DNA of 64,000 nt from Nocardia cerradoensis NBRC 101014 (GTDB lineage: Bacteria > Actinomycetota > Actinomycetes > Mycobacteriales > Mycobacteriaceae), in contig NZ_BAFW01000217.1 in NCBI RefSeq assembly GCF_000308535.1, forward strand, positions 37,951-101,950, in the 5' to 3' direction. A program made the translations under genes and the position numbers. Positions 8,310 to 16,117 of the stretch are shown here, piece by piece (positions within the stretch are counted from its first letter, which is position 1; each line of letters starts with the position of its first letter). The notes below the pieces were generated by a model. That model saw only the letters and a list, made by a program, of their open reading frames with translations. It did not search any database and had not been told where the DNA came from.

Positions 8310-9359
8310 TCAGCCGGCCGCTGCGACCCGGATCATGCCGTGCGCGCGCTCCGGACCGAGCCTCGACAATTCCGCCCGCACCACGATCCAGTCCGAATGT
8401 TCGAACCGGATGCGAAATACGAATTCCCTTGCGGGCGCGTCGATGTCGTCGGCGAACACGGCCGCGAACGCCGCCCGGTAGTCCCGCTGATCATCCGGGT
8501 GCACGATCGGCCGTTCGGTGCTCCAGCCCTCCAGCGGCGGTGGCGGCGGACTGGCCCACTCGTACACCAGCCCCAACGCCAATTCGACGAATCCGACACC
8601 GGCGTCGGGCGACCGCGACACCGCCCGGGTGATCGCCAGATCGGTATCCGGACGCGGCGGGCTGACGTCGGTGATCTCGTGCAGCAGCGCGCGGGTGATA
8701 TGCGCGGTCCGGGTCGAAACAGCCGAATGCGGATCCTCGCGATGCACCCGGATGACCAGCTGGAAGTTCCGCACGATCTCGTCGTCACCGCGAATCGCCA
8801 GTTCCCCCTGCCAGCGCCCGGCCGGATCGGTGCCCGCCACCACCGCGGTGTAGCCCATCCGCTCGTCGAAGCGCACCATCCGCCCGAACACCTCCGGCGG
8901 CGTGCGCACCACCCGCACATGTTCGCGGGCGCGGGCGAAGGCCAGTTCCTCCAGGCCGGGGCCGTGGTGGGCGAGTTCGGTATCGGAATCCCAGTCCCAT
9001 GCCGCGACCGCACGGCGGGGCGGCGGCTGCTGTCGGGCGGCACCGACCCACAACTGCACCCCGTGCACTGCCCCGAACGAGCAGAAGACCGGCACCGCGA
9101 TCGCGGTCCAGCCGCCCTCGGACACGACGATCCTGTTATCGGCCGACTCCGCGACCGAGTCGGACGGAACGGCCGCTGCCGCCAGCTCCACGGCCGCGGC
9201 CGCCAAGGCGGAGGCACCCGCTCCGAGCGAGCGTCCTGCGCGCGAAAGACTCGTCCATTCCCGGACGCGAGGCCCGTCGGCGACGATGGTCGGCCCACTC
9301 ACGGGCGCGAGCGTTTCCACCAGGAGCCATGGCGAACCCACGGATTCGGCGTCGGCCAT
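8310..9359 (-). CDS. Rv3651-like (DUF5593) PAS/GAF-type sensory protein
   Basis: This is a 349-residue protein. The N-terminal half (SPWLLVETLAPVSGPTIVAD onwards) and overall length resemble M. tuberculosis Rv3651. The C-terminal half, with FQLVIRVHREDP, ALLHEITDVSPP and REFVFRIRFEHSDWIVVRAE, looks like a PAS-type alpha/beta fold. No catalytic motif is visible. The ATG at 9359 follows the stop of the GGDEF-EAL gene by 10 bases, so the two form one transcript. The pairing suggests a signal-input partner for c-di-GMP turnover. The family assignment rests on general resemblance, not on a profile search. Confidence 0.6.
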   Translation of the reverse strand: MADAESVGSPWLLVETLAPVSGPTIVADGPRVREWTSLSRAGRSLGAGASALAAAAVELAAAAVPSDSVAESADNRIVVSEGGWTAIAVPVFCSFGAVHGVQLWVGAARQQPPPRRAVAAWDWDSDTELAHHGPGLEELAFARAREHVRVVRTPPEVFGRMVRFDERMGYTAVVAGTDPAGRWQGELAIRGDDEIVRNFQLVIRVHREDPHSAVSTRTAHITRALLHEITDVSPPRPDTDLAITRAVSRSPDAGVGFVELALGLVYEWASPPPPPLEGWSTERPIVHPDDQRDYRAAFAAVFADDIDAPAREFVFRIRFEHSDWIVVRAELSRLGPERAHGMIRVAAAG

Positions 9360-9369
9360 ACCCGGGGAA

Positions 9370-11259
9370 TCAGATCCGATGCGCCCCACGGGAAACCCGC
9401 GGGAGTTCCAGGTCGAGCGGGATCCGCCCCTCCGCCAGATGCGGTTCGGCCTCGTCGGCGGGCATCGGCCGCGCGATGAGGAAACCCTGCGCCCGGTAGC
9501 AGCCCAGCCCGACCAGGGTGCGCGCGGCCACCGCCGTCTCCACCCCTTCGCCGACCACGCCGAGACCGAACGAACCGGCAAGTCCCACAATCGATTTCAC
9601 GATCGCCAGATCATCGGTGCTGGCGCCGAGCCGCTGCACGAAACCACGGTCGATCTTCACCGCGTCCACCGGCAGGGCCTTGAGATGCGAGAGCGAACTG
9701 TAGCCGGTGCCGAAATCGTCGATCGCGATCTGCACGCCCATGCGCTTGAGTCCGCGCAAGGTCACCTGCGTGCGGGTCAGATCCGAGACCACGACGTGTT
9801 CGGTGATCTCCAGACACACCGAACTGCCGTCGATTCCGTGCCGGCGCAGCACATCCTCGACGCATTCCACGAAGTCCAGACTCACCAGCTGCACCGGCGA
9901 GACGTTGATCCGGATCACCACGTTCGAGGCCAACCCGGCGCGCCGCCATGTCGCGAATTGCGCCAGGGCCGTGCGCAATACCCAGCGACCGAGTTCGCCG
10001 GCCAGATTCGTCGCCTCGGCCACCCCGACGAAGGCACCCGGCGGCAGCAGTCCGCGAGTGGGATGCTGCCAGCGCACCAGCGCCTCCAGCGCCACGATGC
10101 GCCCGGTCCGCAGATCCACCTCGGGCTGATAGTGCAGCAGCAGCGAACCGTCGGAGACCGCGCCGCGCAGATTCAACTCGACGTCGTCCTGCAGTTCGAA
10201 CTGCGCGCGCATGGCATCGGTGAACACCGCGACGCCGTTGCCGCCACCCGATTTCGCCGACAACAGCGCGTGGTCGGCCCGGCGCAGCAGATCGGCGACG
10301 GTGGTCTCTCCCGGCATACCCAGCGCCACACCGACACTCGCGCCGCGGCTCACGGTTTCCCCGCCCACCGACACCCGGCGGGTGATCAACTGCTGAATCC
10401 GGGTGGCCTCGAGTTCCGCCGCGACCGGATCCACCGGTTTGGCCGGAACGATGACGAATTCGTCGCCACCCAGCCGCGCGATCATGTCGTTCAGATCGAG
10501 ATGTTCCTTCAGCCGCGACGACAGGGTGCGGATGAAATTGTCGCCGGCGGTATGGCCCAGGAAATCGTTGAGCGCCTTGAGCCGATCGAGATCGAGGAAG
10601 AAGGCGGCGACCGGTCCCGAACTGCCCGGACGCAACCGCTCCTCCATATGCTCGAGCAGCGCGCGACGGTTGGCCAATCCGGTGAGGTCGTCGTGCAGGG
10701 CGATGTAGCGCAGCCGTTCCTCGGCCACCACCCGGGCCTGCAACTGCGCCAGCAGCGCCGCGATCGCCTTCAGGACGTTGATCTCCCGGGTGCTCCACTG
10801 CCGGTCGCCCTGTTTCATGAATCCGAGCAGCCCGGTCGGCTCACCGCGCGACATCAGCGGAACGGTCGCGGTCGTCACGTCGGTCAGTCCGGAACGGCGA
10901 ATCGTCTCCTGATAGTCGGAGAATTCCGGCGTCGGGCGGGCGATCATCGGTTCGGTGGCGTGTTCGACGGCGCGGAACACCGAATCGGCCTGTTCGAAAT
11001 ACACCACACGCAGCGGGTCGGGGTCGGGCACGCCCTGGCGCGGCGGCCATTCGGCGACCAGCACCGTCGCCCGCCGTTCCCGGTCGGTATGGCGGACGAA
11101 ACTGAAATCGACGTCGAAGTAGTCGACCAGTTTGGCCAGCACTCGTTCGGTCGCCGCCACCATCGTCGTGGCGTCGACACCCATCAACTCCGCGGCGACC
11201 TGGGTCACCAACGAGTCGAGCGTTCGCCGAGGCACCTTGTCTCCGATCGCGCTATCCAC
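9370..11259 (-). CDS. GAF-GGDEF-EAL bifunctional c-di-GMP cyclase/phosphodiesterase
   Basis: In this 629-residue protein an N-terminal GAF-like domain (about 15-175) is followed by a diguanylate cyclase domain with the intact active-site loop RLGGDEFVIV (GGDEF at 264-268). An EAL phosphodiesterase domain then carries ALEALVRW (EAL 392-394), RINVSP, EITEHVV, IDDFGTGYSSL (514-524) and VKIDRGF, so both active sites look complete. The inhibitory I-site position reads DLND instead of RxxD, suggesting loss of product inhibition. There are no membrane helices. Architecture and length match M. tuberculosis Rv1354c. It is the first gene of a two-gene operon with the Rv3651-like gene. Confidence 0.93.
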   Translation of the reverse strand: MDSAIGDKVPRRTLDSLVTQVAAELMGVDATTMVAATERVLAKLVDYFDVDFSFVRHTDRERRATVLVAEWPPRQGVPDPDPLRVVYFEQADSVFRAVEHATEPMIARPTPEFSDYQETIRRSGLTDVTTATVPLMSRGEPTGLLGFMKQGDRQWSTREINVLKAIAALLAQLQARVVAEERLRYIALHDDLTGLANRRALLEHMEERLRPGSSGPVAAFFLDLDRLKALNDFLGHTAGDNFIRTLSSRLKEHLDLNDMIARLGGDEFVIVPAKPVDPVAAELEATRIQQLITRRVSVGGETVSRGASVGVALGMPGETTVADLLRRADHALLSAKSGGGNGVAVFTDAMRAQFELQDDVELNLRGAVSDGSLLLHYQPEVDLRTGRIVALEALVRWQHPTRGLLPPGAFVGVAEATNLAGELGRWVLRTALAQFATWRRAGLASNVVIRINVSPVQLVSLDFVECVEDVLRRHGIDGSSVCLEITEHVVVSDLTRTQVTLRGLKRMGVQIAIDDFGTGYSSLSHLKALPVDAVKIDRGFVQRLGASTDDLAIVKSIVGLAGSFGLGVVGEGVETAVAARTLVGLGCYRAQGFLIARPMPADEAEPHLAEGRIPLDLELPRVSRGAHRI

Positions 11260-11738
11260 GGCATGTCAAGGGAAGGACGTCCACGCCCCGAGCATCGATG
11301 AATCCGCCCTGAACCGACGCTAGTGTATCGACGTATCGCGATGAAATCGCGGCGAGTTCGCGGAGAGGTGCGGCGGAGAATTCGCCGAGGGCCGGCACGA
11401 GGGCCGTACGGCGGGGTCGCACAGGGTGGTCAGCAGCCATATCGTCGCAGCGCCTCCGGTGCGACATCCAGCCCAGTCATACGGTTCCTACTCTGTTGCT
11501 GCGCGGCGCGGCGCGATCGTTCGGCCACCTCCGCTCGGCATGCGCTACCGCCGGTGTCGGGTATGGCCACCTAGGGAAGTATCCGTCATCCCTCCGAAAT
11601 TGACCAGACGTCCGGCAAATCTTCCGAAACCTGAGCGTGGCGCGCGCTATCGATCGAGGTCATCGAGTCGGTGTTGTACACCACACGGAACAAAAAGACC
11701 GCCCGGTTCCCATTTGGTTACCTGATGGCAATCTAATT
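11260..11738. other. Intergenic region, no gene seen
   Basis: This stretch separates the GGDEF-EAL gene start from the stop of the effector-binding gene. The short frames here have no recognisable product or good ribosome site. It should hold the promoter of the c-di-GMP operon, but no confident -35/-10 pair was found. The 11580-11740 part is less GC-rich than the surroundings. Confidence 0.5.
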
Positions 11739-12170
11739 TCACACCAGAATCGAGATGAACAACTCCAGCCGGTCGGGACCACGCCACACCTCGATCTCCT
11801 CGCGATACGCCCGGGTGATCTCGGCCGACGCGGTGGCGTCGTCGACCTGCGCCCAGACGTCCTCGACGGGATCGTGATAATCACCGTTGGGTTCGAATCG
11901 GGCATATACGCCCTTCGGGACGCAAATCATCACATCGCCGACCGGCACCTCTTTGGGTGCGTGATATTCGTAGCTGACCAGCACGTTGTAATTTCCGGCC
12001 GGATCGGGCACGTAGACGGTGTAGAGCGGGCCGCCGATCTCGCGATCACGCAGCCGGTCACGCAGGAATTCGATCAGCTCACTGTTGCTGACCTTGAAAC
12101 TCGGCCGCACCCGCGGCACCACCAGGCCGCCGTAGATGGCCGCGTCGCGGACCACGATCGAATACGTCAT
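11739..12170 (-). CDS. Stand-alone effector-binding (GyrI-like) domain protein, second copy
   Basis: This 143-residue protein has no DNA-binding domain. The pattern MTYSIVVRDAAIYGGLVV, then YTVYVPDPAGNYNVLVSYEY and VPKGVYARFEPNGDYHDPVE, is the SOUL/GyrI-like effector-binding fold found at the C-terminus of BmrR and Rob-type regulators. Its ATG overlaps the upstream gene's TGA in an ATGA, so translation is coupled. It is clearly homologous to the upstream protein, indicating tandem duplication. It could bind small hydrophobic compounds or inhibit another protein, as SbmC/GyrI does; the ligand is unknown. Confidence 0.7.
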   Translation of the reverse strand: MTYSIVVRDAAIYGGLVVPRVRPSFKVSNSELIEFLRDRLRDREIGGPLYTVYVPDPAGNYNVLVSYEYHAPKEVPVGDVMICVPKGVYARFEPNGDYHDPVEDVWAQVDDATASAEITRAYREEIEVWRGPDRLELFISILV

Positions 12171-12610
12171 CGGGGGTCTACCGCCAGGTACAGATCGATC
12201 TTGTACGCGTGCGGATAGCATTCGAAATCCCCGGTGAAGGTGCGTTTGATCTGATTGTGTTCCTCGGCGTAGGCGATCTGGGTCCACAGGTCGGTCATGA
12301 TCTGCGGAAAATTGCCGACCGCGGAGAAACGCGCATAGGCGCCGGCGGGTAGCCGGGACACGATATGCCCGCGGGTCACCCGGTCGAACGAGGTGCATTC
12401 GTAGCCGACGATCTGCGTATTGAACGTGCCCAGATCGGGCGCGTAATCGGTGTACGAGGAGGCCAGCGGGCCGCCCAATTCCTGATGCAGCACCGCGGCC
12501 CAGGCCGCCTCGAGATCACGGTCGCGCAGTTCTCCGAGCGCACGTTTCGGACTGCGCACCGGTAGCCCGGCGACCCACGTCTCGTCCCGCTCGACGATTT
12601 CGAACTGCAT
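12167..12610 (-). CDS. Stand-alone effector-binding (GyrI-like) domain protein, first copy
   Basis: This 147-residue protein starts MQFEIVERDETWVAGLPV and has YTDYAPDLGTFNTQIVGYEC and LPAGAYARFSAVGNFPQIM, the same blocks as its downstream paralogue. It ends with FECYPHAYKIDLYLAVDPR, the strand-and-acidic-residue segment typical of AraC/BmrR effector-binding domains. There is no helix-turn-helix. The first ATG with sensible spacing is at 12610; an upstream in-frame start at 12697 lies in the intergenic region. Together the two genes probably encode partners of a heterodimer or a pseudo-dimeric sensor. Confidence 0.7.
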   Translation of the reverse strand: MQFEIVERDETWVAGLPVRSPKRALGELRDRDLEAAWAAVLHQELGGPLASSYTDYAPDLGTFNTQIVGYECTSFDRVTRGHIVSRLPAGAYARFSAVGNFPQIMTDLWTQIAYAEEHNQIKRTFTGDFECYPHAYKIDLYLAVDPR

Positions 12611-12993
12611 GCAAGAACTCTCTCGATGTGATCGCGTTGGGCCGCGCAACCGGTGCTGCGGCGGACCGTCCGGCTGGAAACGCCATGCTATCAACATCGA
12701 AAGCTACGGACCTGCACGTCTGCTGCCGGGACAGCTGATCATCCGACCGGTCCGATTCCAGCGACCTGTCGGCTTTTCGACCGACAGCCGCCCCTATCCA
12801 GAAAATCGGCGGCTCTCCTCACCGCCGCGAACACCTCGCGCCGGATCGCACGAATCGCCCACAAGGCACGAATCGGCATGTACCGGACGGTGTGCCGAGG
12901 CTCGCAAACCGACAGCTATCGACAGCGGCAGGTGTGACACGGTCACCGCGGAACGGGCAGACTCGCAGGTGCACCGACCGAACGGAGGGACCG

Positions 12994-13788
12994 ATGGTGC
13001 GTCGCACCGCTGCCAGCGAAACACCGAACACCGCCGCGACAGCGTCCGCCGAGTATCCCGACCTCGACGCCATGGACACCGCGCTCACCGACTGCCGCGC
13101 CTGCCCGCGACTGGTCGCCTGGCGCGAACAGGTCGCCCGCGAGAAGCGCGCCGCCTTCCGCGACGAAACCTACTGGGGCCGCCCGGTGACCGGTTTCGGC
13201 CCCGCCGACGCCGCCATGCTGCTGGTCGGCCTCGCCCCCGCCGCCCACGGCGGAAACCGCACCGGCCGGATGTTCACCGGCGACCGTAGCGGCGACGTAC
13301 TCTTCGCCTCCCTCTACAACATCGGCGCCGCCACCCAGCCCACCGCCACCCGCCGCGACGACGGCCTCCGGCTGATCGGCACCCGCGTCACCTCCCCCGT
13401 GCACTGCGCGCCCCCGGACAACAAACCCACCATCGACGAACGCGACCGCTGCCGGCACTGGCTGATCAATGAACTCGAATTGCTTTCCCCCACAGTCCGT
13501 TCCGTCGTCGTCCTCGGCGCCTGGGGCTGGCAGGCACTCATGCCCGCCCTCACCGCGGCCGGCTGGCAGGTCCCCCGCCCCCGCCCGAAATTCGGCCACG
13601 GCGTCCACTACTCGATCGAACCCGCCCGCCCCGGCCGCCACCCCGTCGAACTGTTCGGCAGCTACCACGTCAGCCAGCAGAACACCTTCACCGGCCGCCT
13701 CACCCCCGCCATGCTCGACGCGGTCCTCGCCGAAGCCGCCACCGCCGCCGGCCTCCACCTCACCCCACCCACCCCCGAACCCACCTGA
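12994..13788 (+). CDS. udgB: Family 5 uracil-DNA glycosylase (UdgB)
   Basis: This 264-residue DNA repair enzyme removes uracil and some deaminated purines from DNA. The four [4Fe-4S] ligands are visible as C34-x2-C37 (DCRACPRL), C138 (SPVHCAPPDNKP) and C153 (RDRCRHWL). The glycosylase motif I is VGLAPAAHGGNRTGRMFTGD, without the Asp of family 1. Motif III is GSYHVSQQNTFTGRLT, with the expected His-x-Ser. The ATG at 12994 is preceded by GGAGGGA with good spacing. It resembles M. tuberculosis Rv1259. It lies upstream of the tRNA-Ala gene on the same strand. Confidence 0.92.
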   Translation: MVRRTAASETPNTAATASAEYPDLDAMDTALTDCRACPRLVAWREQVAREKRAAFRDETYWGRPVTGFGPADAAMLLVGLAPAAHGGNRTGRMFTGDRSGDVLFASLYNIGAATQPTATRRDDGLRLIGTRVTSPVHCAPPDNKPTIDERDRCRHWLINELELLSPTVRSVVVLGAWGWQALMPALTAAGWQVPRPRPKFGHGVHYSIEPARPGRHPVELFGSYHVSQQNTFTGRLTPAMLDAVLAEAATAAGLHLTPPTPEPT

Positions 13789-13877
13789 CCCCGCATTTCC
13801 CCACCTCGACCAGCCGATTCGGAATCTCCCGCCCCCACCTGCTAAAGTTCTCCTCCGTTGGCACGGAAACGAGCCAC

Positions 13878-13950
13878 GGGGCTATAGCGCAGTTGGTAGC
13901 GCGTCTCGTTCGCATCGAGAAGGTCAGGGGTTCGATTCCCCTTAGCTCCA
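13878..13950 (+). tRNA. tRNA-Ala (anticodon CGC)
   Basis: This 73-base cloverleaf has an acceptor stem GGGGCTA pairing with TAGCTCC and the G3:U70 wobble pair that identifies alanine tRNAs. The anticodon stem TCTCG/CGAGA encloses loop TTCGCAT with anticodon CGC, reading GCG codons. The T arm is AGGGG-TTCGATT-CCCCT and the discriminator is A73. The 3' CCA is not encoded. A strong terminator follows within 9 bases. Confidence 0.95.
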
Positions 13951-13958
13951 CTTTCGAA

Positions 13959-13986
13959 GCCGCAGGTTATCGCCTGCGGCTTTTTT
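13959..13986 (+). terminator. Rho-independent terminator of the tRNA-Ala gene
   Basis: There are perfect 8-bp arms GCCGCAGG / CCTGCGGC with a 6-base loop, followed directly by six T residues. This is the clearest intrinsic terminator in the window. Confidence 0.93.
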
Positions 13987-14024
13987 CATGCCCCGGCAAT
14001 GCCACCGCCGGTAGGATAAGTGCC

Positions 14025-14273
14025 ATGAGCGGTAGTAAGAAGTACTCCGTGAGTCTGCCCGAAGACCTCGCCGAGGCTGTGCGCGAACATGTCGGCCCGG
14101 GGGGCTTCTCCGCCTACATCACCGAAGCACTCGAACAACGTGTCGCCATGGACAAGCTCGGCGAAATCGTCGCCGACTACACGAAAGACCACGACCCGAT
14201 CAGCCAAGAGAAGATCGACGCCGCGCGGGCGGCATTGCGCCACGACAAAGACGCGCTCGGCGGGGCGGCCTGA
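14025..14273 (+). CDS. Antitoxin of a type II (VapBC-like) toxin-antitoxin pair
   Basis: This 82-residue protein begins KKYSVSLPEDLAEAVREHVG, a ribbon-helix-helix N-terminus, followed by GGFSAYITEALEQRVAMDKL and a charged C-terminal tail suited to wrapping a toxin. Its TGA overlaps the downstream ATG by one base (TGATG), so the pair is translationally coupled. Such antitoxins neutralise the partner and autorepress the operon. It lies 39 bases after the tRNA terminator. Confidence 0.8.
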   Translation: MSGSKKYSVSLPEDLAEAVREHVGPGGFSAYITEALEQRVAMDKLGEIVADYTKDHDPISQEKIDAARAALRHDKDALGGAA

Positions 14274-14665
14274 TGCCCGGCACTCTCCTGCTCGACAGCG
14301 AAGGATTGTCCAAGCTCTACCATCGCGACCGAAATGTCGTCATTCACGTCGAAGCCGCTCGGCAAGAAGGCATTCGAGTCGCTACGACAGCGATGACGCG
14401 GCTGGAAGCAGAAGACCGCCACCTCAGCCAAGCACGAATCGCCTGGATTCTCTCCCGCCTCGACCTCTACGAAATCACCCGCACCACAAGCGACTCCGCC
14501 GCCGACCTCCTGAGAACCCACCAGCTTGACGGCTACAAATACGTCATCGACGCAGTCCTCGCCGCCGTCGCACGAAGCGCCACGCCCCCGGTCACCATCC
14601 TCACCTCCGATCCCGAAGACTTGATACTGCTGTGCGGGAAAGGAATCGAGATCATCAAGGTATAG
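14273..14665 (+). CDS. PIN-domain RNase toxin (VapC-like)
   Basis: This is a 130-residue single PIN domain. The N-terminal acidic site is in TLLLDSEGLSKL (Asp8), the conserved Glu is in MTRLEAEDR, the third acid is in KYVIDAVLAAVA, and the C-terminal one is in ILTSDPEDLILL. These would coordinate the Mg ions for endoribonuclease action on RNA. It is coupled to the preceding RHH antitoxin. VapC toxins usually cut tRNA or rRNA at specific sites; the target here is unknown. Confidence 0.85.
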   Translation: MPGTLLLDSEGLSKLYHRDRNVVIHVEAARQEGIRVATTAMTRLEAEDRHLSQARIAWILSRLDLYEITRTTSDSAADLLRTHQLDGYKYVIDAVLAAVARSATPPVTILTSDPEDLILLCGKGIEIIKV

Positions 14666-14992
14666 CGGAACTCAAAAGATGCCGGGTCGACATTCGCGCG
14701 CGCAAGTCGCTTCGGCGGCGGGTGTCACGATGGCCACCAGATGGCCACCGCAATCACCAACAGCGACAACCCGATTGCGATCACGCGCGACGACGATCGA
14801 ACAGATCCGCCGAACCGCCCACGAATTCAGTCGAACTGGCGCCCTACCCGCACGCCCGCACCAGCGGCATGATCGGCAGTCTCGATCAGCTCATCTACGA
14901 GGCGAATGAGAGCGATGGCCAACTACGACGGGACCGAAAATGGCAAACCGCCGCCGTGTTCGAGGCCGACGAACCTGCGAGGCAGCGACGCC
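14666..14992. other. Intergenic region, no gene seen
   Basis: This is 327 bases between the convergent PIN toxin and second soxR genes. Only short frames without recognisable products are present, and no strong terminator hairpin was found. Confidence 0.5.
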
Positions 14993-15448
14993 TCAGTTGT
15001 CGAAGAGCCGCCGCGGGCCCGGACCCTCTTTGCCGAGTTCGTCGTTCGGGTTGACGAGGGCGCATTGCTGGAACGACAGGCAGCCGCAGCCGATGCATTC
15101 GGAGAACCGATCGCGCATCCGTTCCAGCCGCGCGATTCTGGAGTTGATGTCCTCGGCCCAGCAATCGGACGCCCTGGCCCAGAACTCCTGGCCCGGTACT
15201 TCACCGGGGGGCAGCAATGCCAGGACCTTGCCGATCACCGACAGGGGAATGCCCAGATGGTGTGAGGCGCGGATGAAGGCAACCTGCCGCAGCGTCGCAC
15301 GGGTATAGCGCCGCTGATTCCCGATGGTGCGACGACTGTGGATGAGCCCCTGCCGCTCGTAGAACCGCAACGCCGAGGCCGGAACGCCACTGCGTTCGGC
15401 CAGTTCGCCGATCGTCACTTCGGCGACTTCAGGATGCGGCGGTGTCAC
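14993..15448 (-). CDS. soxR: Second SoxR-type redox-sensing regulator
   Basis: This 151-residue MerR-family protein has a winged helix (SGVPASALRFYERQGLIHSR), a dimer helix, and the [2Fe-2S] signature C-x2-C-x-C-x5-C in ECIGCGCLSFQQC. It is a standard-length SoxR without the Cys-rich tail of the first copy. The GTG at 15448 gives the normal length; starts further upstream would run through the divergent promoter. It faces the FMN reductase and ABM-DDN genes. In Streptomyces coelicolor the SoxR regulon includes an FMN reductase and ABM-domain monooxygenases, which fits these neighbours as its targets. Confidence 0.92.
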   Translation of the reverse strand: MTPPHPEVAEVTIGELAERSGVPASALRFYERQGLIHSRRTIGNQRRYTRATLRQVAFIRASHHLGIPLSVIGKVLALLPPGEVPGQEFWARASDCWAEDINSRIARLERMRDRFSECIGCGCLSFQQCALVNPNDELGKEGPGPRRLFDN

Positions 15449-15463
15449 GCGGGCCACACTACC

Positions 15464-15494
15464 TTGACTTGAACTCGTGTTTAAGTTCGAGACT
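15464..15494. promoter_or_regulatory. Candidate SoxR operator/promoter between soxR and the FMN reductase gene
   Basis: An imperfect dyad CTTGAACT (15468-15475) / AGTTCGAG (15484-15491) with 7 of 8 paired positions and an 8-base spacer begins inside a TTGACT -35-like element (15464-15469). A MerR-type regulator would be expected to bind between -35 and -10. The spacer is wider than in the E. coli box, and the -10 cannot be placed with confidence because TATGAT overlaps the start codon at 15502. Confidence 0.5.
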
Positions 15495-15501
15495 TTTTCG
15501 T

Positions 15502-16083
15502 ATGATCGCATCCGAAAGTCCACTGACCCTCGCCGTGATCGTCGGCAGCACCCGCGCGGGTCGATTCGGCCCGACAGTCGCCAATTGGTTCGTCGAACAC
15601 GCCGAGCAGCGCGCGGGAATCGTCGTCGATGTCATCGACCTGGCGGAATCGCCTCTGCCTGAACGGCTGTCGACCGACCTCGGGGCGCTGGAGGCCGCGG
15701 CGCTGGGGGCTGTCAGCCCGCGCCTGGCGGCGGCCGACGCATTCGTCGTGGTGACACCGGAGTACAACCACAGCTATCCCGCGCCACTGAAGACCGCCAT
15801 CGACTGGCATTACACCGAGTGGCACGCCAAGCCGATCGGATTCGTCTCCTACGGAGGCATGGCAGGTGGGCTTCGCGCAGTCGAGCACCTTCGGCAGGTC
15901 TTCACCGAACTGCATGCGGTGACTGTTCGCGAAACCGTGAGCTTTCACAACGCCGTGAGCGAATCGGGCGAGCTGACATCCACGGCGGCCAGTGACGCCG
16001 CCGCCGCGAAGCTGATCGATCAACTCCTCTGGTTCGGCCGAGCGCTGAAAACCGCTCGATCCGAGCACCCCTACGCAGCCTGA
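15502..16083 (+). CDS. NADPH-dependent FMN reductase family protein
   Basis: This is a 193-residue flavodoxin-fold reductase. The FMN phosphate loop is IVGSTRAGRFGPTVANWF, and the isoalloxazine-side motif is VVVTPEYNHSYPAPLKTAID, followed by KPIGFVSYGGMAGGLRAVEH. These are the classic blocks of NADPH-dependent FMN/quinone reductases (Pfam FMN_red). It would reduce quinones or azo compounds with NADPH by two-electron transfer and so blunt redox cycling. The ATG at 15502 lies only 11 bases from the SoxR-type dyad and has no Shine-Dalgarno, so the transcript may be leaderless. The ABM-DDN gene follows 34 bases later. Confidence 0.9.
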   Translation: MIASESPLTLAVIVGSTRAGRFGPTVANWFVEHAEQRAGIVVDVIDLAESPLPERLSTDLGALEAAALGAVSPRLAAADAFVVVTPEYNHSYPAPLKTAIDWHYTEWHAKPIGFVSYGGMAGGLRAVEHLRQVFTELHAVTVRETVSFHNAVSESGELTSTAASDAAAAKLIDQLLWFGRALKTARSEHPYAA

Positions 16084-16117
16084 ACCGCCCCCAACCGACA
16101 ATGACGGAGAATCAACC

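Noticed and set aside
8902..11301. Open frame of 799 codons on the plus strand over the GGDEF-EAL operon
   Set aside because: It is antisense to two clear genes, has no recognisable domain and owes its length to high GC; a shadow frame.
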